A program made the translations under genes and the position numbers. Below, piece after piece: positions 9,437-19,158 of a stretch of DNA of 64,000 bases. The notes beneath the pieces were generated by a model. That model was given only the letters and a program-made list of their open reading frames with translations. It did no database searches and was not told the DNA's origin. Position 1 is the stretch's first letter. The number at the start of each line of letters is the position of its first letter. Origin of the DNA: Lysobacteraceae bacterium (GTDB lineage: Bacteria > Pseudomonadota > Gammaproteobacteria > Xanthomonadales > Xanthomonadaceae); the NCBI GenBank assembly GCA_016789405.1, contig JAEUPQ010000010.1, forward strand, positions 1 to 64,000. Direction: 5' to 3'.

Positions 9437-10219
9437 TTACTGGCTCTGGGTTGCTTCCGTCGCGGCCGGCTTGGCTTCGGCGGCCTTGTTGACCAGGGTC
9501 TGGATTGCCGCGGGCAGTGCCACGGCGTCGGCAGCCGGCGGCGTGGCGTCGTAGGCCGTCAGGCTGATGACCTGGGTCATGCCGCCGACCTTCACGCGCG
9601 TCACCGTGGCCGTCGTGGCCGGGCCGAACGGCTTGTATTCGTGGAAGTGCGAGGTCTGCTTGAGCTCGCCCATCGGCGTGGTCACCGTGGATTCGGTGGA
9701 CAGCAGCAGCTTGTCTTCGACGCCATAGCAGTCGGCGGTCTTCTTGCCGGATTTCCACGTGATTTCGACGCGGTGGCAGGGACGACCCTCGGAATCGGAC
9801 AGGGCCGTGGTGGTCGCCGATTCGATGAGGCTGGCATCGCGCATCACGTACTTGGGTTCGAACGGTTCGACCTGGTCCTGACGCTCCTTGCCTTCGAGGA
9901 TGCGCGGGCCGGTCATCGGGTCCATCGACCAGACCACGTCGCCGTGGCGTCCGCTGCGGAATTCGCCGACGCTCGGGATCGCCATCGTCATCGCGCGGTT
10001 CTTGCCCAGGCTGGCCATGCGCACCTCGGCCTTCATGCCGTTCTCGACGATCTCCATGGTGCCGGTGATGCTGCCGTCGCTTTCCTTCTCGATGGCCTTG
10101 CGGCCGCCGATGGCCTTGATATGGGCGTCGAACAGTGCCTGGGGCTTGGGCAAGTCGGCTGCGGTCGCGGCGAACGGCAGGGCGAGCGCGAGGGCTGCGA
10201 ATGCGAAACGGTGGGTCAT
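9437..10219 (-). CDS. Secreted protein of unknown function (LolA/outer-membrane lipoprotein-sorting-like)
   Basis: The 260-residue product has a clear signal peptide (MTHRFAFAALALALPFAATA, cleaved before ADLPKP). It then shows a periplasmic beta-rich sequence with the start pattern ALFDAHIKAIGGRKAIEK seen in proteins related to LolA-type lipoprotein carriers. A Pro/Ala-rich tail ends in EATQSQ. No catalytic motif is visible. It is transcribed convergently with the DAHP synthase gene and 73 bases downstream of the S41 protease gene on the same strand, so the two may be co-transcribed. Function unknown; the LolA-like resemblance is impressionistic. Confidence 0.6.
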   Translation of the reverse strand: MTHRFAFAALALALPFAATAADLPKPQALFDAHIKAIGGRKAIEKESDGSITGTMEIVENGMKAEVRMASLGKNRAMTMAIPSVGEFRSGRHGDVVWSMDPMTGPRILEGKERQDQVEPFEPKYVMRDASLIESATTTALSDSEGRPCHRVEITWKSGKKTADCYGVEDKLLLSTESTVTTPMGELKQTSHFHEYKPFGPATTATVTRVKVGGMTQVISLTAYDATPPAADAVALPAAIQTLVNKAAEAKPAATEATQSQ

Positions 10220-10292
10220 GTCGGTTCCTGTGCGTTTGGGGGGATCGATGTAGCGGATTGTGCGGGATTCGGGGGCGCTCGTCGTTCGTGGT

Positions 10293-11633
10293 TCAGCTGC
10301 CGGCCCCGGTCCAGGCGACGGCAGCGTCCAGCACCGGGTCGGCGCCCTTGGACAGGCTGGCCGGCGTCGGGGCGATCGGCTGGTCGGGCACCACGCCGAC
10401 GCCTTCGATGCGGCGCTTCAGCGGGTCGACGAAATCGGCGGTGGGATACATCAGGCGATCGCCGGACGGCAGCGGCACTGCGGCGGCCGGCAGGGCCATG
10501 CCGGCGCTGGTGCTGCCGAAGATGCGGGCGCGGCCGACGGCCTGCAGGCTGGCGGGGAAGATGTCGGAGCAGCTGATCGAGCCGCGGTCGGTGAGGATCG
10601 CCAGCTTGCCGGTGTGGCGGCGGATCTCGCGGCCGTCATCGCTGACCTGGCGAGGCAGGGCCATCAACTGGAGCGATTGGCCGTCGCCGAGGGTCATCGT
10701 GCCCAGCGAGGTGGGCTTCTCGAAGAACAGCCCGCTCACCGCGGTCAGGCTGGGGATCAAGCCGCCGCTGTTGCCGCGCAGGTCCAGCACCACGCCGTCG
10801 CAACCGGGATGCTCGCGCAGCGCGTCGGACAATTCCTCGTACACCGGCATCGCCCACTGGTTGAATTCGAAATGCAGGGTGCAGCCGGCACCGGCGCGAT
10901 CGATGCGCCGATAGGCGATGCGCAGCGGCATCGGCGGCAGGCCGGGCAGGGCGACGCTCTGCAATTGCGGGTCGGCGACTGCCGCCACTTCGACCTTCCG
11001 CGGCTTGCCGGCTGCATCGCGCAGGCGCAGCGCGATCCGCGCGTCGGCGGCGATGCCCATCACGTGCTTGTTCGCGCGCGAAAGCAGGATGGCTTCGCTC
11101 TGTCGACGCGCGTCGTCGTCGAGCTCGACCATCGCACCGAGCGCGGCGGTCGTGTCGATGTCGTCGATGCCGTCGACTGACCAGCCTGCGCGGATGCCGG
11201 CCTTGTCCGCGGCCGAGCCAGGCAATACGCGTTCGATCAGCAGTTGCTTGCCGGACAGGGCGAAGCGCAGGCCGGTGTCGCCAAGACCCGGCGACACGGT
11301 CTTGCCCGAGTCGGGCATGGCTTCGGACGGGATCAGGGCGAAATGCGAGGCTTTGAGGTCCTCCAGCAGTTCGTTGATCTCCTTGCGCAGCTGCTTGATG
11401 TCGGTGGACGCCTCGATCTCGGGCTGGTGTTCGGCCTTCAGCGCGGCCCAGTCCAGGCCCTCGTGTTCGCCCTTGAAGCCGCTGCTCTGCAGGCGCTCCC
11501 AGACGACGGCGAATGTGTCCTTCGGCTTGGGATCCGCCGTCTGGCCGGCGGCTGCGGTGGCCTGCGGGGCGAAGGCAAGGCAGGTCGCCGTGGCGAGCGA
11601 GGCTGCGAGGACGTGGACGACGGGGTATTTCAT
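10293..11633 (-). CDS. S41 family carboxy-terminal processing-type peptidase
   Basis: The 446-residue product begins with a signal peptide (MKYPVVHVLAASLATATCLA). It continues with an N-terminal helical segment, a PDZ-like domain (LIERVLPGSAADKAGIRAGW) and an S41 protease core containing VVLDLRGNSGGLIPSL and the nucleophile-region motif GSISCSDIFPASL, followed by FGSTSAG. S41 enzymes cleave periplasmic proteins near their C-termini or peptides. The ATG at 11633 is chosen because it starts the signal peptide; the longer upstream frame has no such feature. Substrate unknown. Confidence 0.85.
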   Translation of the reverse strand: MKYPVVHVLAASLATATCLAFAPQATAAAGQTADPKPKDTFAVVWERLQSSGFKGEHEGLDWAALKAEHQPEIEASTDIKQLRKEINELLEDLKASHFALIPSEAMPDSGKTVSPGLGDTGLRFALSGKQLLIERVLPGSAADKAGIRAGWSVDGIDDIDTTAALGAMVELDDDARRQSEAILLSRANKHVMGIAADARIALRLRDAAGKPRKVEVAAVADPQLQSVALPGLPPMPLRIAYRRIDRAGAGCTLHFEFNQWAMPVYEELSDALREHPGCDGVVLDLRGNSGGLIPSLTAVSGLFFEKPTSLGTMTLGDGQSLQLMALPRQVSDDGREIRRHTGKLAILTDRGSISCSDIFPASLQAVGRARIFGSTSAGMALPAAAVPLPSGDRLMYPTADFVDPLKRRIEGVGVVPDQPIAPTPASLSKGADPVLDAAVAWTGAGS

Positions 11634-11804
11634 GTGGGGAACGACTCCTCGGGGATCGGGTGGCGCCGGGAAACTCCCGGAACCCATGCCGCCCAGACGA
11701 GGCGGGCATTGCATTTGTGACCGTGCCCGATGGCACGGGTGCCCATCATCGCCAACCGCTGCGGTGCGGCAAGCCCCACAGGTCACGCCCGATTGTTCCG
11801 TGCG

Positions 11805-12587
11805 TCAGGGTTGCGTCGCCAATTGCCAGGCCTGGCGCGCGATCAGGGACAGCACGATGACCAGGAAGACGGCGCGGACGAAGCCCTGGCCGCGCTTGAT
11901 GGCCATGTGGCTGCCGATGTAGCTGCCGATGATGTTGCCGATGATCAGCGGGATGGCCAGCGTCCAGAGCACGAAGCCGCCGAGCGCGAGCACTGTCCAC
12001 GAGCTCAGGTCGGCGGCGACGTTCGTCGTCTTCGACACTGCGGAGGACTTCAGGAAATCCAGGCCGAGGAAGCTGACGAAGGCGAAGACCATGATGGTGC
12101 CGGTACCGGGGCCGATCAGGCCGTTGTAGAAGCCGGTCGCCCCACCGATCGCCACGGCGGCGATGGTTTCGTGCTTCGGATGGAAGCGCCGGTCCTCGCG
12201 CAGGCCGAGGTCCTTGCGGAACACGGTGTAGATCGCGAGCACGACGCAGATCGCCAGCACGGTCCACTTCAGCACATCGCCATCGATGCGCTTGGCCAGT
12301 TGGACGCCGACCGCGGATGCGGACAGCGCGGCGATGCACGCCGGCACGAGGATGCGGCGTTCGACGCGGATGCGACGCAGGTAATTCCACGCAGCGACGC
12401 TGGTGCCGAAGATCGAGCTGGTGCGCTGCGTGCCGATGGCCTGCAGGATGTGCAGCTGCGGATGCAGGTTGAGCATCGCCGGTGTCAGCACCAGCCCGCC
12501 ACCGCCGACGATGCTGTCGATGAGTCCGGCCGCGAATCCGGCGAGCGCGGTGAGCAGCCACAGGGTGGTATCGATTTCCAGGGACAT
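11805..12587 (-). CDS. TauE/SafE family sulfite exporter-type membrane protein
   Basis: The 260-residue product is almost entirely hydrophobic with about eight predicted helices. It has the paired repeats of the TauE/SafE (DUF81) family: an N-terminal AGFAAGLIDSIVGGGGLVLTP and a second half with IGGATGFYNGLIGPGTGTIM. The family moves sulfite, sulfoacetate and related organic anions across the inner membrane; the substrate here is unknown. It starts 13 bases after the stop of the amidase gene, suggesting co-transcription without an obvious functional link. Confidence 0.88.
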   Translation of the reverse strand: MSLEIDTTLWLLTALAGFAAGLIDSIVGGGGLVLTPAMLNLHPQLHILQAIGTQRTSSIFGTSVAAWNYLRRIRVERRILVPACIAALSASAVGVQLAKRIDGDVLKWTVLAICVVLAIYTVFRKDLGLREDRRFHPKHETIAAVAIGGATGFYNGLIGPGTGTIMVFAFVSFLGLDFLKSSAVSKTTNVAADLSSWTVLALGGFVLWTLAIPLIIGNIIGSYIGSHMAIKRGQGFVRAVFLVIVLSLIARQAWQLATQP

Positions 12588-12599
12588 GCGTGGCGCGAC

Positions 12600-14180
12600 T
12601 TATTTCGACGACAGCGTCGCGCGGAACGTCGGCGGCTTGCGATGCCGCGTGGTGCGTTCGTAGTCGTAGGCGAGTGCGATCAATCGCGCTTCGCTCCAGG
12701 CGCCGCCGAGGAAGACGATGCCCACCGGCAGGCCTTCGACATCGCCCATCGGCACGGTCAGGCTGGGCGTGCCGGCGACCGCGGCCACGCCGTAGCCGGC
12801 ACCGGTGAAGTGGTCGCCGTTGATCGGGTCGATCGGCCACGCAGGCGAGGTCGTCGGTGCCACGAGGGCATCGAATTCGCCTGCCGCGAGCGTGGCTTCG
12901 ATGCCTTCGGTCGCGGCAAGCCTGCGTGCCTTGGCGCGTGCGGCGAGATAGGCCTTGTCCGTGAGCGGGCCTTTCTCCTGGGCCATGACGAACAACTCCT
13001 GCGCGAACCAGGGCATTTCCTGTCCGGAATGGATCTGGTTGTACTCGATCAGCGCGGACAGCGAGATCACCGGTGCGCCGCTGTCCACGAGGTAGCGATT
13101 GAGGCCGTCCTTGAATTCGTGCAGCAGGACTTCGAATTCGGCATCGCTCCAGGCCCCCGCATTCGCGATGCTGGCATCCTGGACGTCCGCGCCGGCGTCG
13201 CGAAGCGCTCGCAGCGCGCGTTCGAACGCGGCGTCCACACCGGGCTGGTAGCCGGCCGAGTCGCGCAGCACGCCGATGCGCGCGCCCTTCAGTGCGCCGG
13301 GTTTCAGCGCGGCGGCATAGCGCGTCACGCGGGCATTCGCCGTCGCGGCATCGGCCGGATCGGCGCCGGCGATCGCATCCAGCAGCTTCGCCGCGTCGGC
13401 GACGCTGCGCGCCATCGGCCCGGCGGTGTCCTGCGTGGCGGAAATCGGGATGATGCCGCTGCGACTGACCAGACCGACGGTGGGCTTCAAGCCGACTAGG
13501 CCATTCACCGCCGACGGACACAGGATGCTGCCGTCGGTCTCGGTACCGATGCCGACCGTCGCGAGATTCGCGGCGATCGCGCTGCCCGAGCCCGAACTGG
13601 AGCCGCAGGGCGAGCGATCGAGCACGTACGGATTCTTCGTCTGGCCGCCGCGCGCGCTCCAGCCGGAGGTCGATCGCGTGGAGCGGAAGTTCGCCCATTC
13701 GCTGAGATTGGTCTTGCCGAGGATCACTGCGCCGGCCGCGCGCAGGCGCGCGACCAGGAAGGCATCCTGCTTCGGACGATGTTCGGCCAATGCGAGCGAA
13801 CCGGCGGAATTGACCATCGGCGTCGCGTCGATGTTGTCCTTCAGCAATATCGGGATGCCATGCAGCGGGCCGCGCGCCTTGCCGGCCTTGCGTTCGGTGT
13901 CGCGCGCTTCGGCGTCGCGCAGGGCGTCGGGATTGAGTTCGATCACCGCGCCGAGCGTCGGTCCAGCGTCGTCGAGCGCGGCGATGCGGTCGAGATAGGC
14001 ACGGGTGAGCGTGGCGCTGTCGAGCGTGCCGGCCCGCATGCGTGCCTGCAGGTCGTCGACCGTGGCTTCCTCGAATGCGAAGGGCGCCGTGCGGCCAGCC
14101 GACGCCGAGTCGCCATCCGTGTTGCAGCCGGTGAGCGGGAGGAAGCAAAGCGACAGGACGAGCGGGGCGCGCCGGGACAT
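12600..14180 (-). CDS. Amidase-signature family lipoprotein
   Basis: The 526-residue product is an amidase-signature hydrolase that would cleave amide bonds through a Ser-cisSer-Lys triad. Visible motifs are the Lys in PILLKDNIDATP, the glycine/serine loop SPCGSSSGSGSAIAANLA and the nucleophile region GTETDGSILCPSAVNG. Uncommonly for the family, it carries a lipoprotein signal (LCFLPLTGC), so it is probably anchored in the periplasm. Related proteins are often annotated as GatA-like, but no gatB/gatC lie nearby, so a tRNA role is unlikely. Confidence 0.88.
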   Translation of the reverse strand: MSRRAPLVLSLCFLPLTGCNTDGDSASAGRTAPFAFEEATVDDLQARMRAGTLDSATLTRAYLDRIAALDDAGPTLGAVIELNPDALRDAEARDTERKAGKARGPLHGIPILLKDNIDATPMVNSAGSLALAEHRPKQDAFLVARLRAAGAVILGKTNLSEWANFRSTRSTSGWSARGGQTKNPYVLDRSPCGSSSGSGSAIAANLATVGIGTETDGSILCPSAVNGLVGLKPTVGLVSRSGIIPISATQDTAGPMARSVADAAKLLDAIAGADPADAATANARVTRYAAALKPGALKGARIGVLRDSAGYQPGVDAAFERALRALRDAGADVQDASIANAGAWSDAEFEVLLHEFKDGLNRYLVDSGAPVISLSALIEYNQIHSGQEMPWFAQELFVMAQEKGPLTDKAYLAARAKARRLAATEGIEATLAAGEFDALVAPTTSPAWPIDPINGDHFTGAGYGVAAVAGTPSLTVPMGDVEGLPVGIVFLGGAWSEARLIALAYDYERTTRHRKPPTFRATLSSK

Positions 14181-14255
14181 GCGATTGCGACCAAGGATCG
14201 ACGGGCACCCAGCATTGCCTGTCGGCGACGAGCGTACAAGCGCGGCGTTTGGCGC

Positions 14256-14759
14256 TCAGCCTGGTTCGGAGACGAGCTCTGCGCGGTGGCGGACCATGAG
14301 GTCGCGCGCAAGGATCCAGACGATGCTCAGGTTGATCGCGACCACGATCAGCGGCACCCAGCCCGGGTCGCGCAGCAGGGCGATGGCTTCGACCGGCAGG
14401 TAGATGGCGGCGCTGATGCAGCCGAGCCAGGAGGCCCAGCGGCGCCCGCGCCACAGGCCCCAGGCTTCGACCAGGTGCAGCAGGCCGTAGGCAGCGGCCA
14501 CGGCAGCCGCCAGGTGCACGGATTCGGGATCGATCCTGCGCGCGAACGTCGCCAGCGCGCTGTGGTGGGCGTCGAAGCGGAAGACCTCGATCAGCCAATG
14601 GACGAAGCGCTGGATCGGCGCCGGTCCGAGCAGCTCCAGGCCGCTCGCGGCCAGCAGCGCGAACACGCTCTTGGCCAGTTCGATCAGCGCGATGGCGCGC
14701 GTGGCCCCTGCGCCGGAATGGGCTTCCGGCGCCGTGGGCGATTGCGCATCGGGCGTCAT
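14256..14759 (-). CDS. DUF2127 family membrane protein
   Basis: The 167-residue product has about four hydrophobic segments, beginning after a short hydrophilic N-terminus with IALIELAKSVFALLAASGLELL. It continues with LLHLVEAWGLWRGRRWASWLG and ends IVWILARDLMVRHR. This layout is typical of the DUF2127 family, which has no established function. It lies 34 bases downstream of typA on the same strand. Confidence 0.75.
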   Translation of the reverse strand: MTPDAQSPTAPEAHSGAGATRAIALIELAKSVFALLAASGLELLGPAPIQRFVHWLIEVFRFDAHHSALATFARRIDPESVHLAAAVAAAYGLLHLVEAWGLWRGRRWASWLGCISAAIYLPVEAIALLRDPGWVPLIVVAINLSIVWILARDLMVRHRAELVSEPG

Positions 14760-14793
14760 CGCGACGCGCCTGTCCGATGATGCGGAGGGCGAG

Positions 14794-16653
14794 TTACGCG
14801 GAACGCGAGGCGCGCTTGCGGTCGGTTTCGAGACGGAACTTCTTGCGCAGGCGGATCTGCTTCGGCGTGACTTCGACCAGTTCGTCGTCGTCGATGAATT
14901 CCAGCGCCTGCTCCAGCGAGAACTTGATCGCCGGGATCAGGCCTTCATCGTCGTCCTTGCCCGAGGCACGGAAGTTGGTCAGCTGCTTGCCGCGCAGGGC
15001 ATTGACCGTGAGGTCGTTGTCCTTGCTGTTGATGCCGACGATCTGGCCTTCGTAGATTTCCTCGCCCGGCTCGATGAACAGGCGGCCACGTTCCTGCATG
15101 GCGATCTGCGCGTAGGCCGGCGACGGACCGGTGCCGTTGGAGATCAGCACGCCGTTCTGGCGCTGTCCGATCGCGCCATCGGCCTTCGGACCGTAGTGAT
15201 CGAAGACGTGGAAGAGCAGGCCGGTACCGGCGGTGAGCGTGCGGAATTCGGTCTGGAAGCCGATCAGGCCGCGCGCCGGGATCAGGTAGTCGAGGCGCAC
15301 GCGACCCTTGCCGTCGGGTTCCATGTTCTGCAGCAGCGCCTTGCGCTCGCCGAGACGGCCCATCACGCCGCCCTGGAACTGCTCTTCCATGTCGACGACC
15401 AGCGATTCGATCGGCTCCTGCATCACGCCGTCGATTTCCTTGATGATCACTTCCGGTCGCGACACGGCCAGTTCGTAGCCTTCGCGACGCATGGTTTCGA
15501 TCAGGATCGACAGGTGCAGCTCGCCGCGGCCGCTGACCTTGAACTTGTCGGCATCCTGCGTGTCCTCGACCTTCAGCGCGACGTTGTGCTGCGTCTCGCG
15601 GGTGAGGCGGTCGCGCAGCTGGCGCGAGGTCAGGAACTTGCCGCCCGAACGATCCTTCACGCCGGCGAACGGCGAGTCGTTCACCTGGAAGGTCATCGAG
15701 ATGGTGGGTTCGTCGACGGCGAGGACCGGCAGCTGTTCGACCGCATCGGGCGCGCACAGCGTGTCGGAAATGCCGATGCCTTCGATGCCGCTGAACGCGA
15801 TGATGTCGCCGGCCTGCGCCTCGGGAACTTCGATGCGCTCCAGGCCCATGAAGCCGAGCACCTGCAGCACCTTGCCGTTGCGGGTCTTGCCTTCGCGATC
15901 GATCACGACCACCTGCTGGTTGGTCTTGACCTTGCCGCGCTGGATGCGGCCGACGCCGATGATGCCGACGTAGTTGTTGTAGTCCAGCGAGGTGACGCGC
16001 ATCTGGAACGGGCCGTCCGGATCGACCGGCGGCGCGGGCACGTGCTCGCAGATGGTTTCGAACAGCGCGGTCATGTCGCCGTCGCGCACGTCTTCGGTCA
16101 TGCCGGCGAAGCCCTGCAGGCCGGACGCGTAGACGGTGGTGAAGTCGAGCTGGTCGTCGTTCGCGCCGAGGCGGTCGAACAGGTCGAAGGTCTGGTCCAG
16201 CACCCAGCTCGGGCGCGCGCCCGGGCGGTCGACCTTGTTGATGACGACGATCGGCTTGAAGCCCATCGCGAACGCCTTCTGGGTCACGAAGCGCGTCTGC
16301 GGCATCGGGCCGTCCATCGCGTCGACCAGGATCAGCACGGAGTCGACCATCGACAGCACGCGTTCGACTTCGCCGCCGAAGTCGGCGTGTCCGGGGGTGT
16401 CGACGATGTTGATGCGCCAGTCTTCACCCGTCTTCGGGTTGGTCCAGCGGATCGCGGTGTTCTTGGAAAGGATCGTGATGCCGCGTTCCTTTTCCAGATC
16501 GTTGCTGTCCATCACGCGGTCGGGGACCACGGCGCGCTCGTTCAGGGTGCCGGACTGCTTGAGCAGCTGGTCGACGAGGGTGGTCTTGCCATGGTCGACG
16601 TGGGCGACGATGGCGATGTTGCGGAGGCGTTCGACGGAATTGGATGCGGACAT
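14794..16653 (-). CDS. typA: Ribosome-associated GTPase TypA/BipA
   Basis: BipA is a translational GTPase related to EF-G that binds the ribosome and helps large-subunit assembly, especially in the cold or under stress. The 619-residue product has G1 [16 protein letters not shown]3 [17 protein letters not shown]4 [10 protein letters not shown] and the BipA C-terminal region ([16 protein letters not shown], ending in basic [17 protein letters not shown]). The ATG at 16653 ([16 protein letters not shown]) is chosen over one four codons earlier. Confidence 0.97.
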   Translation of the reverse strand: MSASNSVERLRNIAIVAHVDHGKTTLVDQLLKQSGTLNERAVVPDRVMDSNDLEKERGITILSKNTAIRWTNPKTGEDWRINIVDTPGHADFGGEVERVLSMVDSVLILVDAMDGPMPQTRFVTQKAFAMGFKPIVVINKVDRPGARPSWVLDQTFDLFDRLGANDDQLDFTTVYASGLQGFAGMTEDVRDGDMTALFETICEHVPAPPVDPDGPFQMRVTSLDYNNYVGIIGVGRIQRGKVKTNQQVVVIDREGKTRNGKVLQVLGFMGLERIEVPEAQAGDIIAFSGIEGIGISDTLCAPDAVEQLPVLAVDEPTISMTFQVNDSPFAGVKDRSGGKFLTSRQLRDRLTRETQHNVALKVEDTQDADKFKVSGRGELHLSILIETMRREGYELAVSRPEVIIKEIDGVMQEPIESLVVDMEEQFQGGVMGRLGERKALLQNMEPDGKGRVRLDYLIPARGLIGFQTEFRTLTAGTGLLFHVFDHYGPKADGAIGQRQNGVLISNGTGPSPAYAQIAMQERGRLFIEPGEEIYEGQIVGINSKDNDLTVNALRGKQLTNFRASGKDDDEGLIPAIKFSLEQALEFIDDDELVEVTPKQIRLRKKFRLETDRKRASRSA

Positions 16654-16830
16654 GGCGATGGGCACCCGGGGAGGTCGGGCGCTGAGATTTTCGTGAAGGA
16701 AGCCGATTATTATAGCCGTCCGCCGCGAGCAATGGCTCCATCGGCCCGTTCAGGCTTCACCAAGCCCCGGTCGAGCCAGCCGATCGCCCGCGTCAGCCGC
16801 CCGCCCAGCCCAGCCCACGAGGTCCTCCGG

Positions 16831-17058
16831 ATGTCCCGAACCCCCTGGAAACCGCCGATCTGGCTGATCGCCGCCGACCTGGCAGGTTGCGCCGCCCTGG
16901 TCATGGGGCTGGCGATGCAGTTCGAGCCCGATGGCCCGATCGCCGCCCATCTGCCGCCGACCCTGCGCCTGCCACTGTTGCTAGGCGGGGGACTGGTGGT
17001 CGCCATCTGCGGCCTGACCATGTTCCGCCAGATCCAGGTCGCCAAGGGGCGGGGTTGA
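16831..17058 (+). CDS. Small two-helix membrane protein of unknown function
   Basis: The 75-residue product has a short basic N-terminus (MSRTPWKPP) and two hydrophobic helices (LIAADLAGCAALVMGLAMQF and LRLPLLLGGGLVVAICGLTMF) joined by a DGPIAAHLP loop. The ATG follows a GAGG at about 8 bases. It reads divergently from typA and lies 77 bases upstream of the cyclophilin gene. I recognise no function. Confidence 0.6.
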   Translation: MSRTPWKPPIWLIAADLAGCAALVMGLAMQFEPDGPIAAHLPPTLRLPLLLGGGLVVAICGLTMFRQIQVAKGRG

Positions 17059-17135
17059 TCCGGGTGCGACGGCACCCATCTCGTCCTTCCGGCGCGCCCT
17101 GCCGCGCACCCACTCTTTCCTGACAGAGAACCACC

Positions 17136-17630
17136 ATGAGCCTGATCGCCCATTTCGATACCGACCGCGGTCCGATCCGCATCGAGCTGCACGCCGACAA
17201 GGCGCCGCTGACCGTCGCCAACTTCGTCAACCTGGTCCAGCGCGGCTTCTACAACGGCCTGGTCTTCCACCGCGTGATCGCCGACTTCATGGTCCAGGGC
17301 GGCTGCCCGCAGGGCCGCGGCACCGGCGGTCCGGGCTACCGTTTCGAGGACGAGGCCAACAACGGCGTGCGCCACGAGCGCGGCGTCCTGTCCATGGCCA
17401 ATGCCGGCCCGAACACCAACGGCAGCCAGTTCTTCATCACCCACGTCCCCTGCGGCTGGCTCGACGGCAAGCACACCGTCTTCGGCAAGGTGATCGAGGG
17501 CCTGGACGTGGTCGACAGCATCCGCCAGGGCGACACCATCACGTCGGTCAAGATCGAAGGCGACGCCCAGGCCGCGCTCGACGCCAAGGCCGACCGCGTG
17601 GCGGAGTGGAACAAGATCCTGGCGGCGTGA
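17136..17630 (+). CDS. ppiB: Peptidyl-prolyl cis-trans isomerase, cyclophilin type
   Basis: Cyclophilins catalyse proline isomerisation during folding. The 164-residue product lacks a signal peptide, so it is the cytosolic type. It contains [19 protein letters not shown] with the catalytic Arg and Phe-Met-Gln, then [10 protein letters not shown] and [20 protein letters not shown] good AGAG-type ribosome binding site precedes the start. The downstream gene may begin within its last codons. Confidence 0.93.
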   Translation: MSLIAHFDTDRGPIRIELHADKAPLTVANFVNLVQRGFYNGLVFHRVIADFMVQGGCPQGRGTGGPGYRFEDEANNGVRHERGVLSMANAGPNTNGSQFFITHVPCGWLDGKHTVFGKVIEGLDVVDSIRQGDTITSVKIEGDAQAALDAKADRVAEWNKILAA

Positions 17631-17707
17631 GCCTGCGAGGCGCCCGCCAGCGACATCCGGAACGCGGCCCCAGGCCGCGTTCTTCGTTTGACGCATTCGT
17701 CGTCGTG

Positions 17708-18388
17708 ATGTGGGCCGTCGTGTTGGGAGCAGTCGTCCAGTTCGCGGCGCCGGCGCGGGCCGCCGACAGCGTCTGCCACGGCACGCCATCCGCCGGGAGT
17801 CTCGAACGCGGGATGCGGCTGCCGTCGAGCGGGGCGAATTTCCGCGCCTACAGCAGTGCCGGCGTAGCCATGGGGCGTACCCACGCCCATTCGCGCGTGG
17901 TCGCCGCGATCATCGATGCGTATGCCGAACTGGATCGGGATGCTCCCGGGACGACCTACGTCTACGGCGAAACCGGATTCGCGACGGGTGGATCGTTCAA
18001 GCCGCACCGGACGCATCGCAATGGCCTGTCGGTCGACTTCATGGTGCCTGTGCTGGATCGTCGCGGTCGTTCGGTGCCCTTGCCCGGCCATGCGAAGAAC
18101 CGCTACGGCTACGATCTCGAGTTCGATGCGAACGGACGCCTGGGCGATCTGCGGATCGACTTCGAGGCGCTGGCCGCGCACCTGCACGCACTCGATCGCG
18201 CGGGTCGACGTCGCGGTGCGCCGATCGGTCGGGTGATCCTCGCGCCGGAATACCTGCCGGCGCTGTTCGCGACCTCGCGTGGTCGCGAACTGCGTGGGCG
18301 ACTGCGTTTCGAGCGCGGGCGCGTGTGGTGGCGCCACGACGAGCACTATCACGTCGATTTCGTCGTGCCGTGCAAGCCCATGCGCTGA
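17708..18388 (+). CDS. Secreted LAS-type zinc peptidase (MepA/VanY-like fold)
   Basis: The 226-residue product starts with a signal peptide (WAVVLGAVVQFAAPARA). It shows the LAS metallopeptidase zinc pattern: H-x6-D in THRNGLSVDF and the H-x-H element in DEHYHVDF near the C-terminus. Such enzymes cut peptide cross-links in murein or peptides; the exact substrate is unknown. The start is uncertain: ATG 17708 has no clear ribosome binding site, and GTG 17627, overlapping the ppiB stop, is an alternative that would give a longer N-terminus. Confidence 0.7.
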   Translation: MWAVVLGAVVQFAAPARAADSVCHGTPSAGSLERGMRLPSSGANFRAYSSAGVAMGRTHAHSRVVAAIIDAYAELDRDAPGTTYVYGETGFATGGSFKPHRTHRNGLSVDFMVPVLDRRGRSVPLPGHAKNRYGYDLEFDANGRLGDLRIDFEALAAHLHALDRAGRRRGAPIGRVILAPEYLPALFATSRGRELRGRLRFERGRVWWRHDEHYHVDFVVPCKPMR

Positions 18389-18612
18389 TCGGGAATGTCG
18401 TCGACGAGGGCGGTGCATGCGTCGCTGATGGCGAATGTCGGTGCCGAGAGGCGATGTCTGGGTCAGCGGAACACGGCATGGGTGGCGTTGCTCTGTGACG
18501 ACTCTCCGTGTCGGCAAGCCGGGGCAGCCGCCATGCCGAACAGCCAGAGGTGACCTGTTTCGCGACGACGGGCCCATGCCATGATGCCATCCCTACTGGA
18601 AAGGGCTCCCGC

Positions 18613-19158
18613 ATGCGTCCTGCAACCGTTTTCGCCGGATTGGTCGGCTTGCTGTCGATCGCGTTGCTGGCCTCGGGGTACCTGGTGCCGGCGCTGCTTG
18701 CGGCGGTGTTCGCAGCGCTCGTCTTCGTCTCGCGCGCGATGTCGCCAGACAGGGGGCGGCATGACAGCGACGGTTATGTCCCGGATGCTTCGTCGGCAGC
18801 TTCGTCGACCGGTTGGTCGAGTGACTCGTCGACGTGGAGCGACGGTCGCGACGACAACGATCGCGACATGTCGAATCGGTGCGACGACCGCAGCGACGAT
18901 GATGGCAGCAACGACTGCGATGCCGGCGGCGACAGCGGTGGGGACAGCGGTGGAGATGGTGGCGGCAGCGACTCAGTCGGCTGCCGCTCTGCATTCGGGA
19001 TTCGGCTGCTTCCACTCGTCGCGTCCAATCGTCGAGGCCATGCAACGCCGTGGTTCCACGCAATGTCCGGCGGGTGTCGTTTGTTGCGAAGATGGACGGA
19101 TGGTGGCCGTCCTCGACTGGCGGCGCGCATCGAGTGCAGAAACTCTGGAGAGACGGCG
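18613..19158 (+). CDS. Small membrane protein with Ser/Asp/Gly-rich tail; 3' end unresolved
   Basis: From ATG 18613 (preceded by GGAAAGGG) the frame encodes two hydrophobic helices (VFAGLVGLLSIALLASGYLV and ALLAAVFAALVFVS). A low-complexity acidic tail rich in Ser, Asp and Gly follows (for example DGSNDCDAGGDSGGDSGGD). There is no stop codon: the frame runs on in phase into the lipoprotein at 19159. Composition after about 19000 (arginine-rich, no pattern) looks non-coding. Either the true stop has been lost by mutation, the two genes are fused, or a frameshift ends the first product earlier. The end given is only the start of the next gene. Confidence 0.4.

Noticed and set aside
12600-14180. 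Glutamyl-tRNA amidotransferase subunit A
   Set aside because: It has a lipoprotein signal and no gatB or gatC neighbours, so it is a periplasmic amidase-signature hydrolase.
11746-14598. A minus-strand open frame of 950 codons covering the amidase and TauE genes
   Set aside because: It is out of phase with both recognised genes and extremely arginine-rich; composition of a shadow frame.
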